DNA of 64,000 nt from Nocardia crassostreae (GCF_001613405.1 NZ_BDCH01000038.1:1-64000), one strand, 5' to 3'; counted from the first letter of the stretch, positions 17,583 to 26,976 are shown. Made by a program: numbers and translations. Notes: generated from the sequence alone by a model not told the origin.

Positions 17583-19574
17583 CTCACGAACGTACTGGTC
17601 GCCAACCGCGGCGAGATAGCCCGGCGGGTGTTCGCGACGTGTCGGCGGATGGCTGTCGGCACGGTCGCCGTGTACTCGGACGCCGATGCCGACGCGCCGC
17701 ATGTGGCCGATGCCGACGCCGCCATCCGGCTGCCCGGCAATACGCCCGGTGAGACCTACCTGCGTGCCGAACTGCTCATCGAGGCCGCCCTCGCCGCCGG
17801 TGCCGACGCCGTGCACCCCGGCTACGGATTCCTTTCCGAGAACGCCGATTTCGCGCGCGCCGTGCAGGCCGCCGGACTGGTGTGGATCGGCCCGCCGGTG
17901 AGCGCCATCGAGCAGATGGGCTCCAAGGTCGAATCCAAGAAGATGATGGACGCCGCCGGTGTCCAGGTACTGGCCGAACTCGATCCGGCCGAGGTCACCG
18001 CGGCCGTGCTCCCGGTGCTCATCAAGGCCTCCGCCGGTGGCGGCGGCCGCGGTATGCGCGTGGTGCGTTACTTCGCCGAGCTGCCCGGGCAGCTGGAAGC
18101 CGCACGGCGCGAGGCGGAATCGGCCTTCGGCGATCCGACGGTGTTCTGCGAGCGCTATCTGGAGACCGGCCGCCATATCGAGGTGCAGGTCATGGCCGAT
18201 ACGCACGGCACCGTGTGGACGGTCGGCGAGCGCGAATGCTCGATTCAACGGCGGCATCAGAAGGTCGTGGAGGAAGCGCCGTCACCGCTGGTGGAGCGGG
18301 TGGACGGCATGCGGGAGCGGCTGTTCGAGGCGGCCCGGCTGGCGACCGAGGCCATTGGCTACGAAGGCGCGGGCACGGTCGAATTCCTGGCCGACGAGCA
18401 GGGTGAGTTCTTCTTCCTGGAGATGAATACCCGTCTGCAAGTGGAGCATCCGGTGACGGAGAACGTCACCGGTCTCGATCTCGTGCGCACCCAGCTACAG
18501 GTCGCCGCGGGCCGCGCGCTGCCTGCACAACCACCCGCCATGCGCGGGCATTCGATCGAGGTCCGGCTGTACGCCGAGGATCCGGCGCACGACTGGCAGC
18601 CGCAGAGCGGCACCGTGTATCGGATCGAGATCCCGGGCGCCGTAGGCGAATTCGTGGTGCTGGAGCAGCCGGGCGTGCGCCTGGACACCGGTGTCGTGAA
18701 CGGTTCGGTGGTGGGCGTGCACTACGACCTCATGCTGTCGAAGGTCATCTCCTTCGCCGAAACCCGCGACGAGGCAGCGCATCTGCTCGCTGCGGCGCTG
18801 CAACGCGCGAAGATCCACGGCCTGGTCACCAATCGCGATCTGCTGGTGCGGGTGCTGCGGCATCCGGCCTTCCTGGCGGGCGATACCGATACCGCGTTAT
18901 TCGCGACGCACGATCTGGAAAAGCTGTCCGCGCCACTGGTTTCCGAGTCCGATGAGCAGCTGTCGATCGTAGCCGCCGCCCTGTCGGACGCCGCCGCCAA
19001 TCGGGCGCGGGCACGGGTCGGCGCGGGTCTGCCCAGCGGCTGGCGGAATCTGCCGTCGCAGGTGCAGTCCAAGTCCTACGAGAGCCGGGTCAGCGGCAAG
19101 CACGAGGTGCGCTACCGCATTACCCGCGCCGGGCTCGCGGTCGAGGGCCGCGAGGGACTCGAATTGCTCGAAGCCACACCGGATTCGGTGACCCTGCTGG
19201 TGCCGGAGGAGCGCGGTAAGGTGCGCCGCCGCTTCGAGATCGCCCGCTACGGCGATCTGGTCGCGGTGGATTCCCCGCTCGGCCCGGTGGCGCTGCGGCG
19301 GCTCCCGCGCTTCGAGGATCCCGCCGATCAGGTGGCCGAGGGCTCGCTGCTGGCGCCCATGCCCGGTTCGGTCATCCGCCTCGGTGCGGAGCTCGGCCAG
19401 CGGGTCGAGAAGGGCCAGCCCATTCTCTGGCTGGAGGCCATGAAGATGGAGCACACCATCGCGGCCCCCGCCGCGGGCATTCTCACCGAACTCCCTGTGA
19501 CGGCAGGCCAGCAGGTTGAGGTGGGCGCGGTGCTCGTCGTCGTCCAGTCCGATGACAGCGACAACCAGGAGTAG
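17526..19574 (+). CDS. Acyl-CoA carboxylase alpha subunit (biotin carboxylase-BCCP fusion)
   Basis: ATP-dependent biotin carboxylase fused to a biotin carrier domain, 682 residues. N-terminal domain with VLVANRGEIARRV, the ATP-grasp loop KASAGGGGRGMRVV, ERECSIQRRHQKVVEEAPSP and EMNTRLQVEHPVTE. The C-terminal lipoyl-type domain carries EAMKM with biotin-accepting K640. Residues 1-21 (MTTASRSDSVRGGG...) are encoded by copy B of the operon's repeated segment and precede the normal family start at LTNVLVANRG. Partner of the upstream carboxyltransferase. Confidence 0.95.
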   Translation: MTTASRSDSVRGGGRAAGGLTNVLVANRGEIARRVFATCRRMAVGTVAVYSDADADAPHVADADAAIRLPGNTPGETYLRAELLIEAALAAGADAVHPGYGFLSENADFARAVQAAGLVWIGPPVSAIEQMGSKVESKKMMDAAGVQVLAELDPAEVTAAVLPVLIKASAGGGGRGMRVVRYFAELPGQLEAARREAESAFGDPTVFCERYLETGRHIEVQVMADTHGTVWTVGERECSIQRRHQKVVEEAPSPLVERVDGMRERLFEAARLATEAIGYEGAGTVEFLADEQGEFFFLEMNTRLQVEHPVTENVTGLDLVRTQLQVAAGRALPAQPPAMRGHSIEVRLYAEDPAHDWQPQSGTVYRIEIPGAVGEFVVLEQPGVRLDTGVVNGSVVGVHYDLMLSKVISFAETRDEAAHLLAAALQRAKIHGLVTNRDLLVRVLRHPAFLAGDTDTALFATHDLEKLSAPLVSESDEQLSIVAAALSDAAANRARARVGAGLPSGWRNLPSQVQSKSYESRVSGKHEVRYRITRAGLAVEGREGLELLEATPDSVTLLVPEERGKVRRRFEIARYGDLVAVDSPLGPVALRRLPRFEDPADQVAEGSLLAPMPGSVIRLGAELGQRVEKGQPILWLEAMKMEHTIAAPAAGILTELPVTAGQQVEVGAVLVVVQSDDSDNQE

Positions 19575-19578
19575 ACAG

Positions 19579-20742
19579 ATGAGCTTCATCGAAACCGACG
19601 AGCAGAAGGCGCTGCGGGCCGCGGTGGCCAAGCTGGCCGCCAAGTACAACCTGCGCGATTACGCCGGGCCGAAGGCGCGCAAGGGCGAACCGCTCACCGA
19701 ATTGTGGGACGAGGCGGGCAAACTCGGCTTCCTGGGCGTGAACCTGCCCGAGGAGTACGGCGGTGGCGGCGCGGGGATCTACGAGCTTGCGCTGGTACAG
19801 GAGGAGCTCGCGGCACAGGGTTGCGGGCTGCTGCTCATGGTGGTCTCGCCCGCCATCTGCGGCACCATCATCAGCAAGTACGGCACCGAGGATCAGAAGC
19901 GGTACTGGCTGACCCGGCTGGCCGACGGCTCCTCGAAGATGGTCTTCGGCATTACCGAACCCGATGCGGGCTCCAATTCGCACAAGATCACCACCACCGC
20001 CCGCCGCGATGGCGACGACTGGCTGCTGACCGGCCGCAAGATCTTCATCTCCGGTGTGGATCAGGCCGAGGCGGTGCTCATCGTGGCCCGCACCGAGAAT
20101 GCCAAGACCGGCAATCTGCAGCCCGCGCTGTTCATCGTGCCGACCGATGCGCCCGGCTTCGTGAAGACGAAGCAGGAGATGGACATCATCGAGCCCGACA
20201 ATCAGTTCACGCTGTTCCTCGACGATGTGCGGCTGCCCTCGACCGCGCTGGTCGGGCAGGAGGACGCCGCCATCGCGCAGCTGTTCGCGGGCCTGAACCC
20301 GGAACGCATCATGGGCGCGGCCATGGCGGTCGGCATGGGCCGCTACGCCATCGATGCCGCGGTCGGGTACGCCAAGGAGCGCGCGGTGTGGAAGGGCGCG
20401 CCCATCGGTTCGCACCAGGGCATCTCGCATCCCCTGGCCCAGGTGAAGATCGAGCTGGAGCTGGCCAAGCTCATGATGCAGAAGGCCGCGGTCCTGTACG
20501 ACTCGGGCGACGACTTCGGCGCCGCCGAGGCCGCGAACATGTCGAAATACGCTGCGGCCGAAGCCAGTATCAAAGCGCTCGACCAGGCCATCCAGACCCA
20601 CGACGGCTCCGGTCTCACCGCCGGTGTGGGCCTGGCGGGCATGCTCGCCGCCAGCCGGATCGCCCGCGTGGCCCCGGTGAGTCGCGAGATGATCCTCAAC
20701 TTCGTGGCTCAGCACTCCCTGGGTCTGCCCCGGTCGTACTGA
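19579..20742 (+). CDS. Acyl-CoA dehydrogenase (second of two in the carboxylase operon)
   Basis: 387-residue FAD acyl-CoA dehydrogenase distinct from the first one in the operon. Visible blocks: LGFLGVNLPEEYGGGG, FGITEPDAGSNSHKI, GRKIFISGVDQAEAV, NPERIMGAAMAVGMGRYAID and SHQGISHPLAQVKIELE. It starts four bases after the AccA stop. Having two dehydrogenases suggests two oxidation steps, or two substrate classes, around the carboxylation. Confidence 0.93.
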   Translation: MSFIETDEQKALRAAVAKLAAKYNLRDYAGPKARKGEPLTELWDEAGKLGFLGVNLPEEYGGGGAGIYELALVQEELAAQGCGLLLMVVSPAICGTIISKYGTEDQKRYWLTRLADGSSKMVFGITEPDAGSNSHKITTTARRDGDDWLLTGRKIFISGVDQAEAVLIVARTENAKTGNLQPALFIVPTDAPGFVKTKQEMDIIEPDNQFTLFLDDVRLPSTALVGQEDAAIAQLFAGLNPERIMGAAMAVGMGRYAIDAAVGYAKERAVWKGAPIGSHQGISHPLAQVKIELELAKLMMQKAAVLYDSGDDFGAAEAANMSKYAAAEASIKALDQAIQTHDGSGLTAGVGLAGMLAASRIARVAPVSREMILNFVAQHSLGLPRSY

Positions 20743-20792
20743 CCGGAATATCCGCGCCCCACCCGAGCAGCTCACAGCAGCAGGAGTATTCG

Positions 20793-21584
20793 ATGACCGA
20801 CAGCTCTCCCGCCCAGGACGCCCCCTTCGTGCGCTACGAGGTGCGCGACGGGTTCGCGACGCTGACCCTGGACTCGCCGCACAACCGCAATGCGCTGTCC
20901 TCGCGCTTGGTGACCGAACTGCTGGCGGGCCTGGAGCGGGCGGCGGGCGACGATGCGGTGCGCGGCGTGGTGCTCACCCACACCGGCAATACCTTCTGCG
21001 CCGGTGCGGATCTCAAGGAGGCGGTGGACGCCGATCCGGCGGCCGCCTCCGATATCCGCACCCGCTGGATGATCTCGGTGCTGCGCGAGATCCTCACCAT
21101 GCCGAAACCCGTTGTGGCCCAGGTGAACGGCAATGTCCGAGCAGGCGGCATGGGCATCCTCGCCGCCTGCGACATCGCCGTCGCCGGGCGCGACAGCACC
21201 TTCGGCCTCACCGAGGTGCGCATCGGCCTGGCCCCGTTCATGATCTCGCTGACCCTGCTGCCGCGCATGTCCGCGCGCGCGGCGGCGCGCTATTTCAGCA
21301 CCGGCGAGGTCTTCGACGCCGCCGAGGCCGAACGCATCGGCCTCGTCACCGTGGCCGCCGACGATCCGGCCGCCGAGACCGCGCGCCTGCTCGCCGAACT
21401 GCGCAAGGGCGCGCCCCAGGGCCTTGCCGAAAGCAAGCGACTGGTCAACGCCGAACTCCTGATCGCCTTCGACCGCTCCGCCGAGGAACTCGCCAAGCGC
21501 TCCGCGGGCTTCTTCGGAACCCCGCAGGTGATCGAGGGTATGACGGACTTCCTGCAGCGCCGCCCGCCGTCCTGGGTAGAATAG
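20793..21584 (+). CDS. Enoyl-CoA hydratase/isomerase family protein
   Basis: Crotonase-fold protein of 263 residues that probably hydrates the product of the dehydrogenase-carboxylase steps, as AtuE or methylglutaconyl-CoA hydratase do. Oxyanion-hole segments TGNTFCAGADLKEA and NVRAGGMGILAACDIAVA are present, with FGLTEVRIGLAP after them. It is separated by 50 bases from the preceding stop, with GCAGGAG upstream of the ATG. The exact reaction is inferred from context only. Confidence 0.9.
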   Translation: MTDSSPAQDAPFVRYEVRDGFATLTLDSPHNRNALSSRLVTELLAGLERAAGDDAVRGVVLTHTGNTFCAGADLKEAVDADPAAASDIRTRWMISVLREILTMPKPVVAQVNGNVRAGGMGILAACDIAVAGRDSTFGLTEVRIGLAPFMISLTLLPRMSARAAARYFSTGEVFDAAEAERIGLVTVAADDPAAETARLLAELRKGAPQGLAESKRLVNAELLIAFDRSAEELAKRSAGFFGTPQVIEGMTDFLQRRPPSWVE

Positions 21585-21590
21585 GCAACC

Positions 21591-22205
21591 ATGGCGACAC
21601 CCCACGAACCCAAGCAGGACCGCAGCCGGGCCACCCGGCAGCGCCTGCTGGAGGCGACCATCGACTGCCTGGCCGAACTGGGCTGGGCCGCCGCCACGGT
21701 CGCCGTCGTGGCCGAACGCGCCGGGGTGTCGCGAGGCGCGGCGCAGCATCATTTCCCCACCCGCGAAGACCTGATCACGGCGGCCCTCGAGTACATGTTC
21801 GATACCCGCATGGCGCAATCCAAGGCCGACGCCCTCGCCTTGGCCGAGATCGCCCAAGGCCAGGCCCGCACCGAGGCCGTGGTCGCCGGGCTGGTCGAGT
21901 CCTACACCACCACGCTGTTCAAAGCGGCCCTGCAAGTCTGGACGCACGCCGCCGCCGATCCGGTCCTGCGGGAACGCATCGTCCCCCTGGAAGCGCGCTT
22001 CGGCCGTATCTCCCACCGCATGGCGGTGGAAGCCCTCGGCGTCGACGACTCCGACCCGGTGGCCCACCACCTGGTCCAGGCGACGCTGGACCTGGCCCGC
22101 GGCCTGGGCTTGGCCGACGTGCTCACCGACGACTCCCTGCGCCGCAAGGAGATCGTCCAGCAGTGGGCGGCGACATTGCATATCGCTTTGAACGCCCCGC
22201 GCTAG
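21591..22205 (+). CDS. TetR family regulator of the carboxylase operon
   Basis: 204-residue TetR repressor. The N-terminal helix-turn-helix reads AATVAVVAERAGVSRGAAQHHFPTRED split across residues 35-60; the ligand domain follows. It lies six bases after the hydratase gene and is likely part of the operon, so it probably autoregulates it by binding the upstream spacer, in the role AtuR plays in Pseudomonas. Confidence 0.9.
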   Translation: MATPHEPKQDRSRATRQRLLEATIDCLAELGWAAATVAVVAERAGVSRGAAQHHFPTREDLITAALEYMFDTRMAQSKADALALAEIAQGQARTEAVVAGLVESYTTTLFKAALQVWTHAAADPVLRERIVPLEARFGRISHRMAVEALGVDDSDPVAHHLVQATLDLARGLGLADVLTDDSLRRKEIVQQWAATLHIALNAPR

Positions 22206-22376
22206 TCACCAGCCGAAGACTTCGGCCATTTCTATGGATTCGTCGTCCCAGCGCTGCTCGATGACGGCGCGTTCGGGCTCCGGCAGATCCGGAGCCCAGC
22301 CGACTCTGCGCCAGAAGGCTTCTCGACGCTCGTCGCTCAGCGGTTGTGATCCGAAGGGGTCGCACATACCGACCAT
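22206..22376 (-). CDS. Small hypothetical acidic protein
   Basis: A 56-residue frame (MVGMCDPFGSQPLSDERREA...) rich in Trp, Glu and Asp and ending VFGW. The composition looks protein-like and it is in no gene's shadow. The frame stays open upstream to 22436, but that part contains the perfect hairpin at 22394-22425, so the downstream ATG is preferred. The ribosome site (CAGGG) is weak. No family recognised. Confidence 0.4.
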   Translation of the reverse strand: MVGMCDPFGSQPLSDERREAFWRRVGWAPDLPEPERAVIEQRWDDESIEMAEVFGW

Positions 22377-22393
22377 CCCTGAAAAGTGCTGGT

Positions 22394-22425
22394 GGGGACT
22401 GGCTTCAGGGTAGAAGCCAGTCCCC
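22394..22425 (-). terminator. Hairpin terminator after the glycosyltransferase genes
   Basis: Thirteen-base perfect stem (GGGGACTGGCTTC and its complement) with a six-base loop, starting 21 bases past the minus-strand glycosyltransferase stop. No T-tract follows. Confidence 0.65.
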
Positions 22426-22445
22426 ATGATCACCATGGTTTCGGG

Positions 22446-24404
22446 TCAGGAGGTCAGGTCGTAGAGGGTTACCCCGTCGATTTCCTGGGCGGTGAAGTTC
22501 TCTTCGACCCACTTGGTGATTTCGGCGGAATGGCTGTCACCGGAGTGGCCGGGGCCATTGCCGCCGCCGATGAAATAGTGGATTCGGCCTTCGGCCACAT
22601 ACTGCTGGAACTGCTCCAGGGTGGGTGAGGGATCGCTGCCGTTGAAGCCGCCGATGGGCATGACGGGCAATTCGGTCGCGAGCTGGAAGCCTGCCGCGCT
22701 CTGCGCACCGACGGCGGCGGCTGCCCAGGTGTAGGAGTCGCCGTTTGCGGAGAGCAGGGCGGTGACCTGGGTGCTGGGCGTGCTGGCGTCGAGGAAGCCG
22801 CCTCCGCGTCGCGCGTCGTCGCCGTTCCTGCCGGTTCCGGCGGGAGCGCCGTCCGCGGCCGGGGCGCCGGGCGCGCCGTCGGGGAATCGCTGTTCGCCGT
22901 CGCCGGGACGCGGACCGCCCATGCCGAAGCCTCCGGTGCTGGGTCCGGCGGAGGGGATGGATCCGCTGTGGGCGGTGGCAATGGTGTCGACCGTGTAGGC
23001 GGTCGGTCCCGCCAGGGCGACCAGGATCGCCGCGATGGCCGCGACCAGGGACTTGCGGGATGCAGGGAGGAACATGGCCAGGGTGGCGGCGATGCCACCC
23101 GCCAGGACCACCCAGCGCAGCCAAGGCACGAAGGATTCGGCGCGGGAGAGCAGCAGCCAGGACGTCGCGGTGGTGAGGCCGACCGTCAGGGCGAGTGTGG
23201 CACGCACCCACAGCTTTTCGCGCTGCCGCCACAGTTGCACGGCACCGGCGCCGGTCAGCGCGGCGACCGCGGGGGCCAGGGCCACCGTGTAATACGAGTG
23301 GAAGATGCCCTGCATGAAGCTGAATATCAGGCCGGTCACCAGCAGCCAGCCGCCCCAGAGGATGAGGGCCGCCCGCTGGGGATCGGTGCGAGTCGCCGTG
23401 CCGCGCAGCAGGAGTCCGGCCAGCAGCAGGACGAGCGTCGCCGGGATGAGCCAGCCGATCTGGCCGCCTTGCGCGGAGTCGAACAGGCGCGTGATCCCGG
23501 TCTGTCCCCACATGCCGTTGCCACCGGCCGGAAGTTCGCCGCCGGGACCGACGCTGCCGGTCTAATTGCCATTGAGCCGCCCGAGCCCGTTGTAGCCGAG
23601 GGTCAGCTCGATGATCGAATTGTTCTGGGAGCCACCGAAGTACGGGCGATCGGAGGCGGGCCAGAACTGGGCGACGAGCACCCACCAGCCCGCGCCCGCC
23701 ACCATGGCGGCTCCGGCCGCGAACAGCTGCAGGATGCGCTTACCAAGGCGCGGCGGCCCTGCGATCAGATAGGTCAGCGCCAGGGCCGGAACGACCAGCA
23801 GCACCTGTAATTGCTTGGCCAGGAACCCGAGTCCGATGAACAGCCCGGTGAGCAGCAGCCAGCGCCAGCGCCCGTCGGCCACCGCGCGGGTCATGGCCCA
23901 GGCGGCCGCCACCATGAGCAGCACCAGTGCGGCATCCGGGTTGTTGAACCGGAACATTAGCGCCGCAACGGGAGTCACGGCCAGCGCCAGCCCCGCCAGC
24001 AGTCCGGCGGCCGGACCGAAGGGCCGCCGCACCGTCGCCCACAGCAGCGCCACTGCGGCCACGCCCATGAGGGCCTGGGGGAGCAGCATGCTCCAGCTGT
24101 GCAGGCCGAACACGCGGACCGACAGCTCCATCGGCCACAGCGACAGGGGCGTCTTGTCGACGGTGATGGAGTTCGCCGCATCGGAGGAGCCGAAGAAGAA
24201 CGCCTTCCAGGACACCGAACCCGCCTGTACCGCAGCGGCATAGAACGAATTGGCCCAGCCGTTCGCGGACAGATTCCAGATATAGGCGACGGCGGTGCCG
24301 ATCAGCAGCGCCGCCAGCGCGGGGTACTCCCAGCGTCCGGTGCGGGCCGGAGCCCGGTGCGCGGCGGGGGAAACCGGTTTCGGCCCGGTCATGGTCGCGG
24401 TCAT
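22446..24404 (-). pseudogene. Glycosyltransferase family 39-like membrane protein, interrupted by an in-frame TAG
   Basis: Polytopic envelope glycosyltransferase, probably using a polyprenyl-phosphate sugar made by the upstream GT2-GtrA protein. The ATG overlaps that gene's stop (ATGA). The first part, down to 23562, has VDKTPLSLWPMELSVRVFG, many membrane helices and ends GYNGLGRLNGN. A TAG stop at 23564-23562 interrupts, and the same frame continues TGSVGPGGELPAGGNG MWGQTG to a stop at 22446 with more helices and a soluble C-terminal domain. As I recall the family, Glu (GAG) is usual where TAG stands, so one base change explains it. It may be a true null allele, a sequencing error, or a split gene restarting at ATG 23513. 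Confidence 0.85.
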
Positions 24405-25654
24405 CGAGTGACTCCTTCCACCGCGCGGTGCGCGCGCGAACCGGCGTGGCGGAAAACCCAGCGCAGGCCGACGAATCGCATGAGGGTGGCGATCAGGTTG
24501 GCGAGGACGAGCGCCAGCAATTCCAGGTGCACGGGCGCGCCGGGCGCCCAATGATGCAGGGCGAAAAGCGATCCGCTCGTCACCACCAGGCCGAACCCGA
24601 AGATGAGCAGTCCCTGGAAGTGATGCGAGACCGCCTCGGTGGCTCCGCGCACCCCGAAGGTGAAGGCTCGGTTGGCGGCGGTATTGTCGACGGCGGTGAT
24701 CAGCAGCGCCGCGAAGTTGGCGAGCTGCGCACCCGTAATCGGTTGCAGCAGTACATAAAGCAGCAGATAGGCAAGGGTCGACGCGACTCCGACGATGCCG
24801 AACCGCACCAGTTGCCCGACCATCCCGAGCGGCACGCCCTCCACCAGCGGCTCCCGCCCGATGGCGGCCCGCAGTTCATTGATGGGCAGCCGCCCCGTGG
24901 TCAGCGCCCGCCCGACCCGCCAAATCCCCTGTAGGTCCTTGCGCGCCGTATCGACGATATCCACCCGGCTGTCCGGATCATCGATCCAGTCGACCGGCAC
25001 CTCGTGAATCCGTAGCCCGATGCGTTCGGCCAGCACCAAAAGCTCGGTGTCGAAGAACCATTCGCCGTCCTCGACCAAGGGCAACACCAGCCGCGCCACC
25101 TCCGCGCGCATGGCCTTGAACCCGCACTGCGCATCGGAGAACTTGGCCTGCAACGAGGTTCGCAGAATCAGGTTGTAGCAGCGCGAGATGAACTCCCGTT
25201 TTGGCCCGCGCACCACCCGCGCCGAGGACGCCAGCTGCGTCCCGATGGCCACATCCGAATGCCCGGACACCAGCGGCGCGACCAGCGGCAGCAGGGCATT
25301 GAGGTCGGTGGACAGATCGACGTCCATATACGCCACGATCTGCGCGTCCGACCCCTGCCACACCTCCCGCAGCGCGCGTCCGCGCCCCTTCCGGTCGAGG
25401 TGCACCACCCGCACCCCGTTCAGTTCCGCGGCCAGGCGCCGTGCCACGTCGAGGGTGCTGTCGGTGGATGCGTTGTCCGCGATGGTGATTCGGGCCCGGA
25501 ACGGGAAGCCCCCGTTCAGGAAGGCGTGCAGCCGCCGCACGCACGGCCCGAGATCGCGTTCCTCGTTGTATACCGGAACGACCACGTCCACCACGGGCGC
25601 GGTCGCGGCCTCCGCTGATTCCGCCGCCCGGACGGCGGTCGCTGTATCGCTCAT
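24401..25654 (-). CDS. Polyprenyl-phosphate glycosyltransferase (GT2) fused to GtrA
   Basis: 417-residue fusion. Residues about 20-250 are a GT2 domain like dolichol-phosphate mannosyltransferase: VVVPVYNEERDLG, ADNASTDST, MDVDLSTDL and SDAQCGFKAMRAE. Residues about 285-405 are a GtrA-type domain with four membrane helices (FGIVGVASTLAYLLLYVLL and following), which moves or anchors the lipid-linked sugar. ATG at 25654 is preferred to GTG at 25663; neither has a strong ribosome site. Overlaps the next glycosyltransferase by four bases, so the two act together in an envelope glycosylation step. Confidence 0.9.
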   Translation of the reverse strand: MSDTATAVRAAESAEAATAPVVDVVVPVYNEERDLGPCVRRLHAFLNGGFPFRARITIADNASTDSTLDVARRLAAELNGVRVVHLDRKGRGRALREVWQGSDAQIVAYMDVDLSTDLNALLPLVAPLVSGHSDVAIGTQLASSARVVRGPKREFISRCYNLILRTSLQAKFSDAQCGFKAMRAEVARLVLPLVEDGEWFFDTELLVLAERIGLRIHEVPVDWIDDPDSRVDIVDTARKDLQGIWRVGRALTTGRLPINELRAAIGREPLVEGVPLGMVGQLVRFGIVGVASTLAYLLLYVLLQPITGAQLANFAALLITAVDNTAANRAFTFGVRGATEAVSHHFQGLLIFGFGLVVTSGSLFALHHWAPGAPVHLELLALVLANLIATLMRFVGLRWVFRHAGSRAHRAVEGVTR

Positions 25655-25720
25655 GACCACCACGCTCGGTGATCACACTGGGCCGTCCCTGCGTCGCGGC
25701 TGGGAGGTTCCTGGGAGCGT

Positions 25721-26233
25721 TCAGCTCTCGTCGCCGAGAGTCAAGGTCACCAGCGGCAACGGCCGCTCGACCTTGGACTGGAAGTCCGCCAGCAGCGGAT
25801 TGTTGGCCAGCACCCAGGTCGCGAACTCGTCGTAGTCCGCGCCCTCGAGCACCGTCCCGGTTGCCTGGTAGGTCTTGCCCCGCAGCTCGACGGTGACCCG
25901 CGGATTCGCCTTGATGTTGTACCACCAGGCCGGGTACTTGTCCTCGATGAACGAGCTCACGTACATGGTCTCGTCGCGGTACAGCGGACTCAGCGGAGTC
26001 GTGTGCCGCTTACCGCTCTTGGCCCCCGTGGTGGTCAGCAGGATGAGATCCCCGCCCGCATAGGCGCCACCCACCTTGCCCTCGTTCTCCCGGAACTCCT
26101 TGATCACATCGTCGTTCCAGTTGGCGATGCCCCCCTCCTCGTCCCACGCCTGGTTCCACGGCGCGTTCGGGTCGTTGTAGTCGGTGATGTCGGCCTGGTC
26201 CTGCTGTCCCGCAGTGGATTCCGTTTCGCGCAT
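25721..26233 (-). CDS. F420-dependent nitroreductase family protein (Ddn-like)
   Basis: 170-residue split beta-barrel deazaflavin (F420H2)-binding protein of the mycobacterial Ddn/FDOR-B group. The hallmarks are GGDLILLTTTGAKSGK, RHTTPLSPLYRD and WWYNIKANPRVTVELRGK. ATG at 26233 would make a leaderless message from a -10-like CATACT just upstream; ATG at 26251 (six residues longer) is an alternative. Divergent from a TetR gene, with a perfect inverted repeat in the spacer, so probably repressed by that TetR. Confidence 0.88.
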   Translation of the reverse strand: MRETESTAGQQDQADITDYNDPNAPWNQAWDEEGGIANWNDDVIKEFRENEGKVGGAYAGGDLILLTTTGAKSGKRHTTPLSPLYRDETMYVSSFIEDKYPAWWYNIKANPRVTVELRGKTYQATGTVLEGADYDEFATWVLANNPLLADFQSKVERPLPLVTLTLGDES

Positions 26234-26255
26234 GACAATGAGTATGCCCATCGAG

Positions 26256-26274
26256 TAGGACAGTTCGTGTCCTA
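26256..26274. promoter_or_regulatory. Operator-like inverted repeat in the ddn/tetR spacer
   Basis: Perfect TAGGACA-N5-TGTCCTA, spacing and symmetry typical of TetR operators, lying where the -35 region of the Ddn-like gene would be if it uses the CATACT -10. Most likely the site of the divergently encoded TetR. Confidence 0.65.
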
Positions 26275-26364
26275 GTTCAACCCCGGGATCCAGAAAGAAT
26301 CGGATGGATATGGGCGTACCATCAAGCCTTTCGCGGCGGACGGATAGGAGAGGAGGCGGCGGGC

Positions 26365-26973
26365 ATGCCCCGGTTGGTGGATCACGAGCAGCGTCGGCGG
26401 GAGATCACCACCGCCATCCGGCGGGTCATTGCGCGCGGCGGCCTGGAGGCCGCCACCTTCCAGACCGTCGCCGCCGAAGCCGGAATCTCGGTGCGGCTGG
26501 TGCAGTACTACTTCGGCACCAAGCGCGAGTTCCTGCTGGCCACCCATCAGGCCGTGGTGCTGGACGCGGGCAAGCGCATGGCCGCCGCCCTCGGCGCACT
26601 GGGTGAGAATCCCGCGCCACGCGAGGTATTGCGGACGATCATCGCTCAGCTGCTGCCCCTGGACCAGGAGCGGCGGGACGAGACCGTCATCTTCGCGGCC
26701 TATCACGCGGCCTCGCTGACGGGTTCCCCGATTACCGGGGACGACAATGCGGGCGCGGCGCTCTGGCTGGTCGACGCCTGCGTCGAGCAGCTGCGACGGC
26801 AGCGGGCAGTGGATGGGGCGAGCACGATCCGGCCGGAGCTGGACGGCGAACTGATCGCGGGCGCGGTGGCCGGTCTCTCGGCCGCCATGGTGCAGCAGCC
26901 CGCGCGCTACACCCCGGAGGCGGCCCGCATCCTGGTCGACCGGCTCCTCGAGCGGACTCTGGGAGCCGAGTAG
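26365..26973 (+). CDS. TetR family regulator
   Basis: 202-residue TetR protein with an N-terminal HTH (EAATFQTVAAEAGISVRLVQ then YYFGTKREFL) and a C-terminal ligand domain of the TetR_C_6 kind. Preceded by GGAGGCGGCGGGC at the ATG. Divergent from the Ddn-like gene 114 bases away and convergent with thiD, whose stop is four bases from its own. Confidence 0.9.
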   Translation: MPRLVDHEQRRREITTAIRRVIARGGLEAATFQTVAAEAGISVRLVQYYFGTKREFLLATHQAVVLDAGKRMAAALGALGENPAPREVLRTIIAQLLPLDQERRDETVIFAAYHAASLTGSPITGDDNAGAALWLVDACVEQLRRQRAVDGASTIRPELDGELIAGAVAGLSAAMVQQPARYTPEAARILVDRLLERTLGAE

Positions 26974-26976
26974 GCG

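Noticed and set aside
22377..22436. Upstream extension of the small ORF ending at 22206
   Set aside because: It would translate through a perfect 13-base terminator hairpin that serves the glycosyltransferase gene.
23562..23564. TAG as a recoded (pyrrolysine or readthrough) codon
   Set aside because: No recoding signal is visible and the organism type is not known for Pyl; a point mutation or sequence error is simpler.
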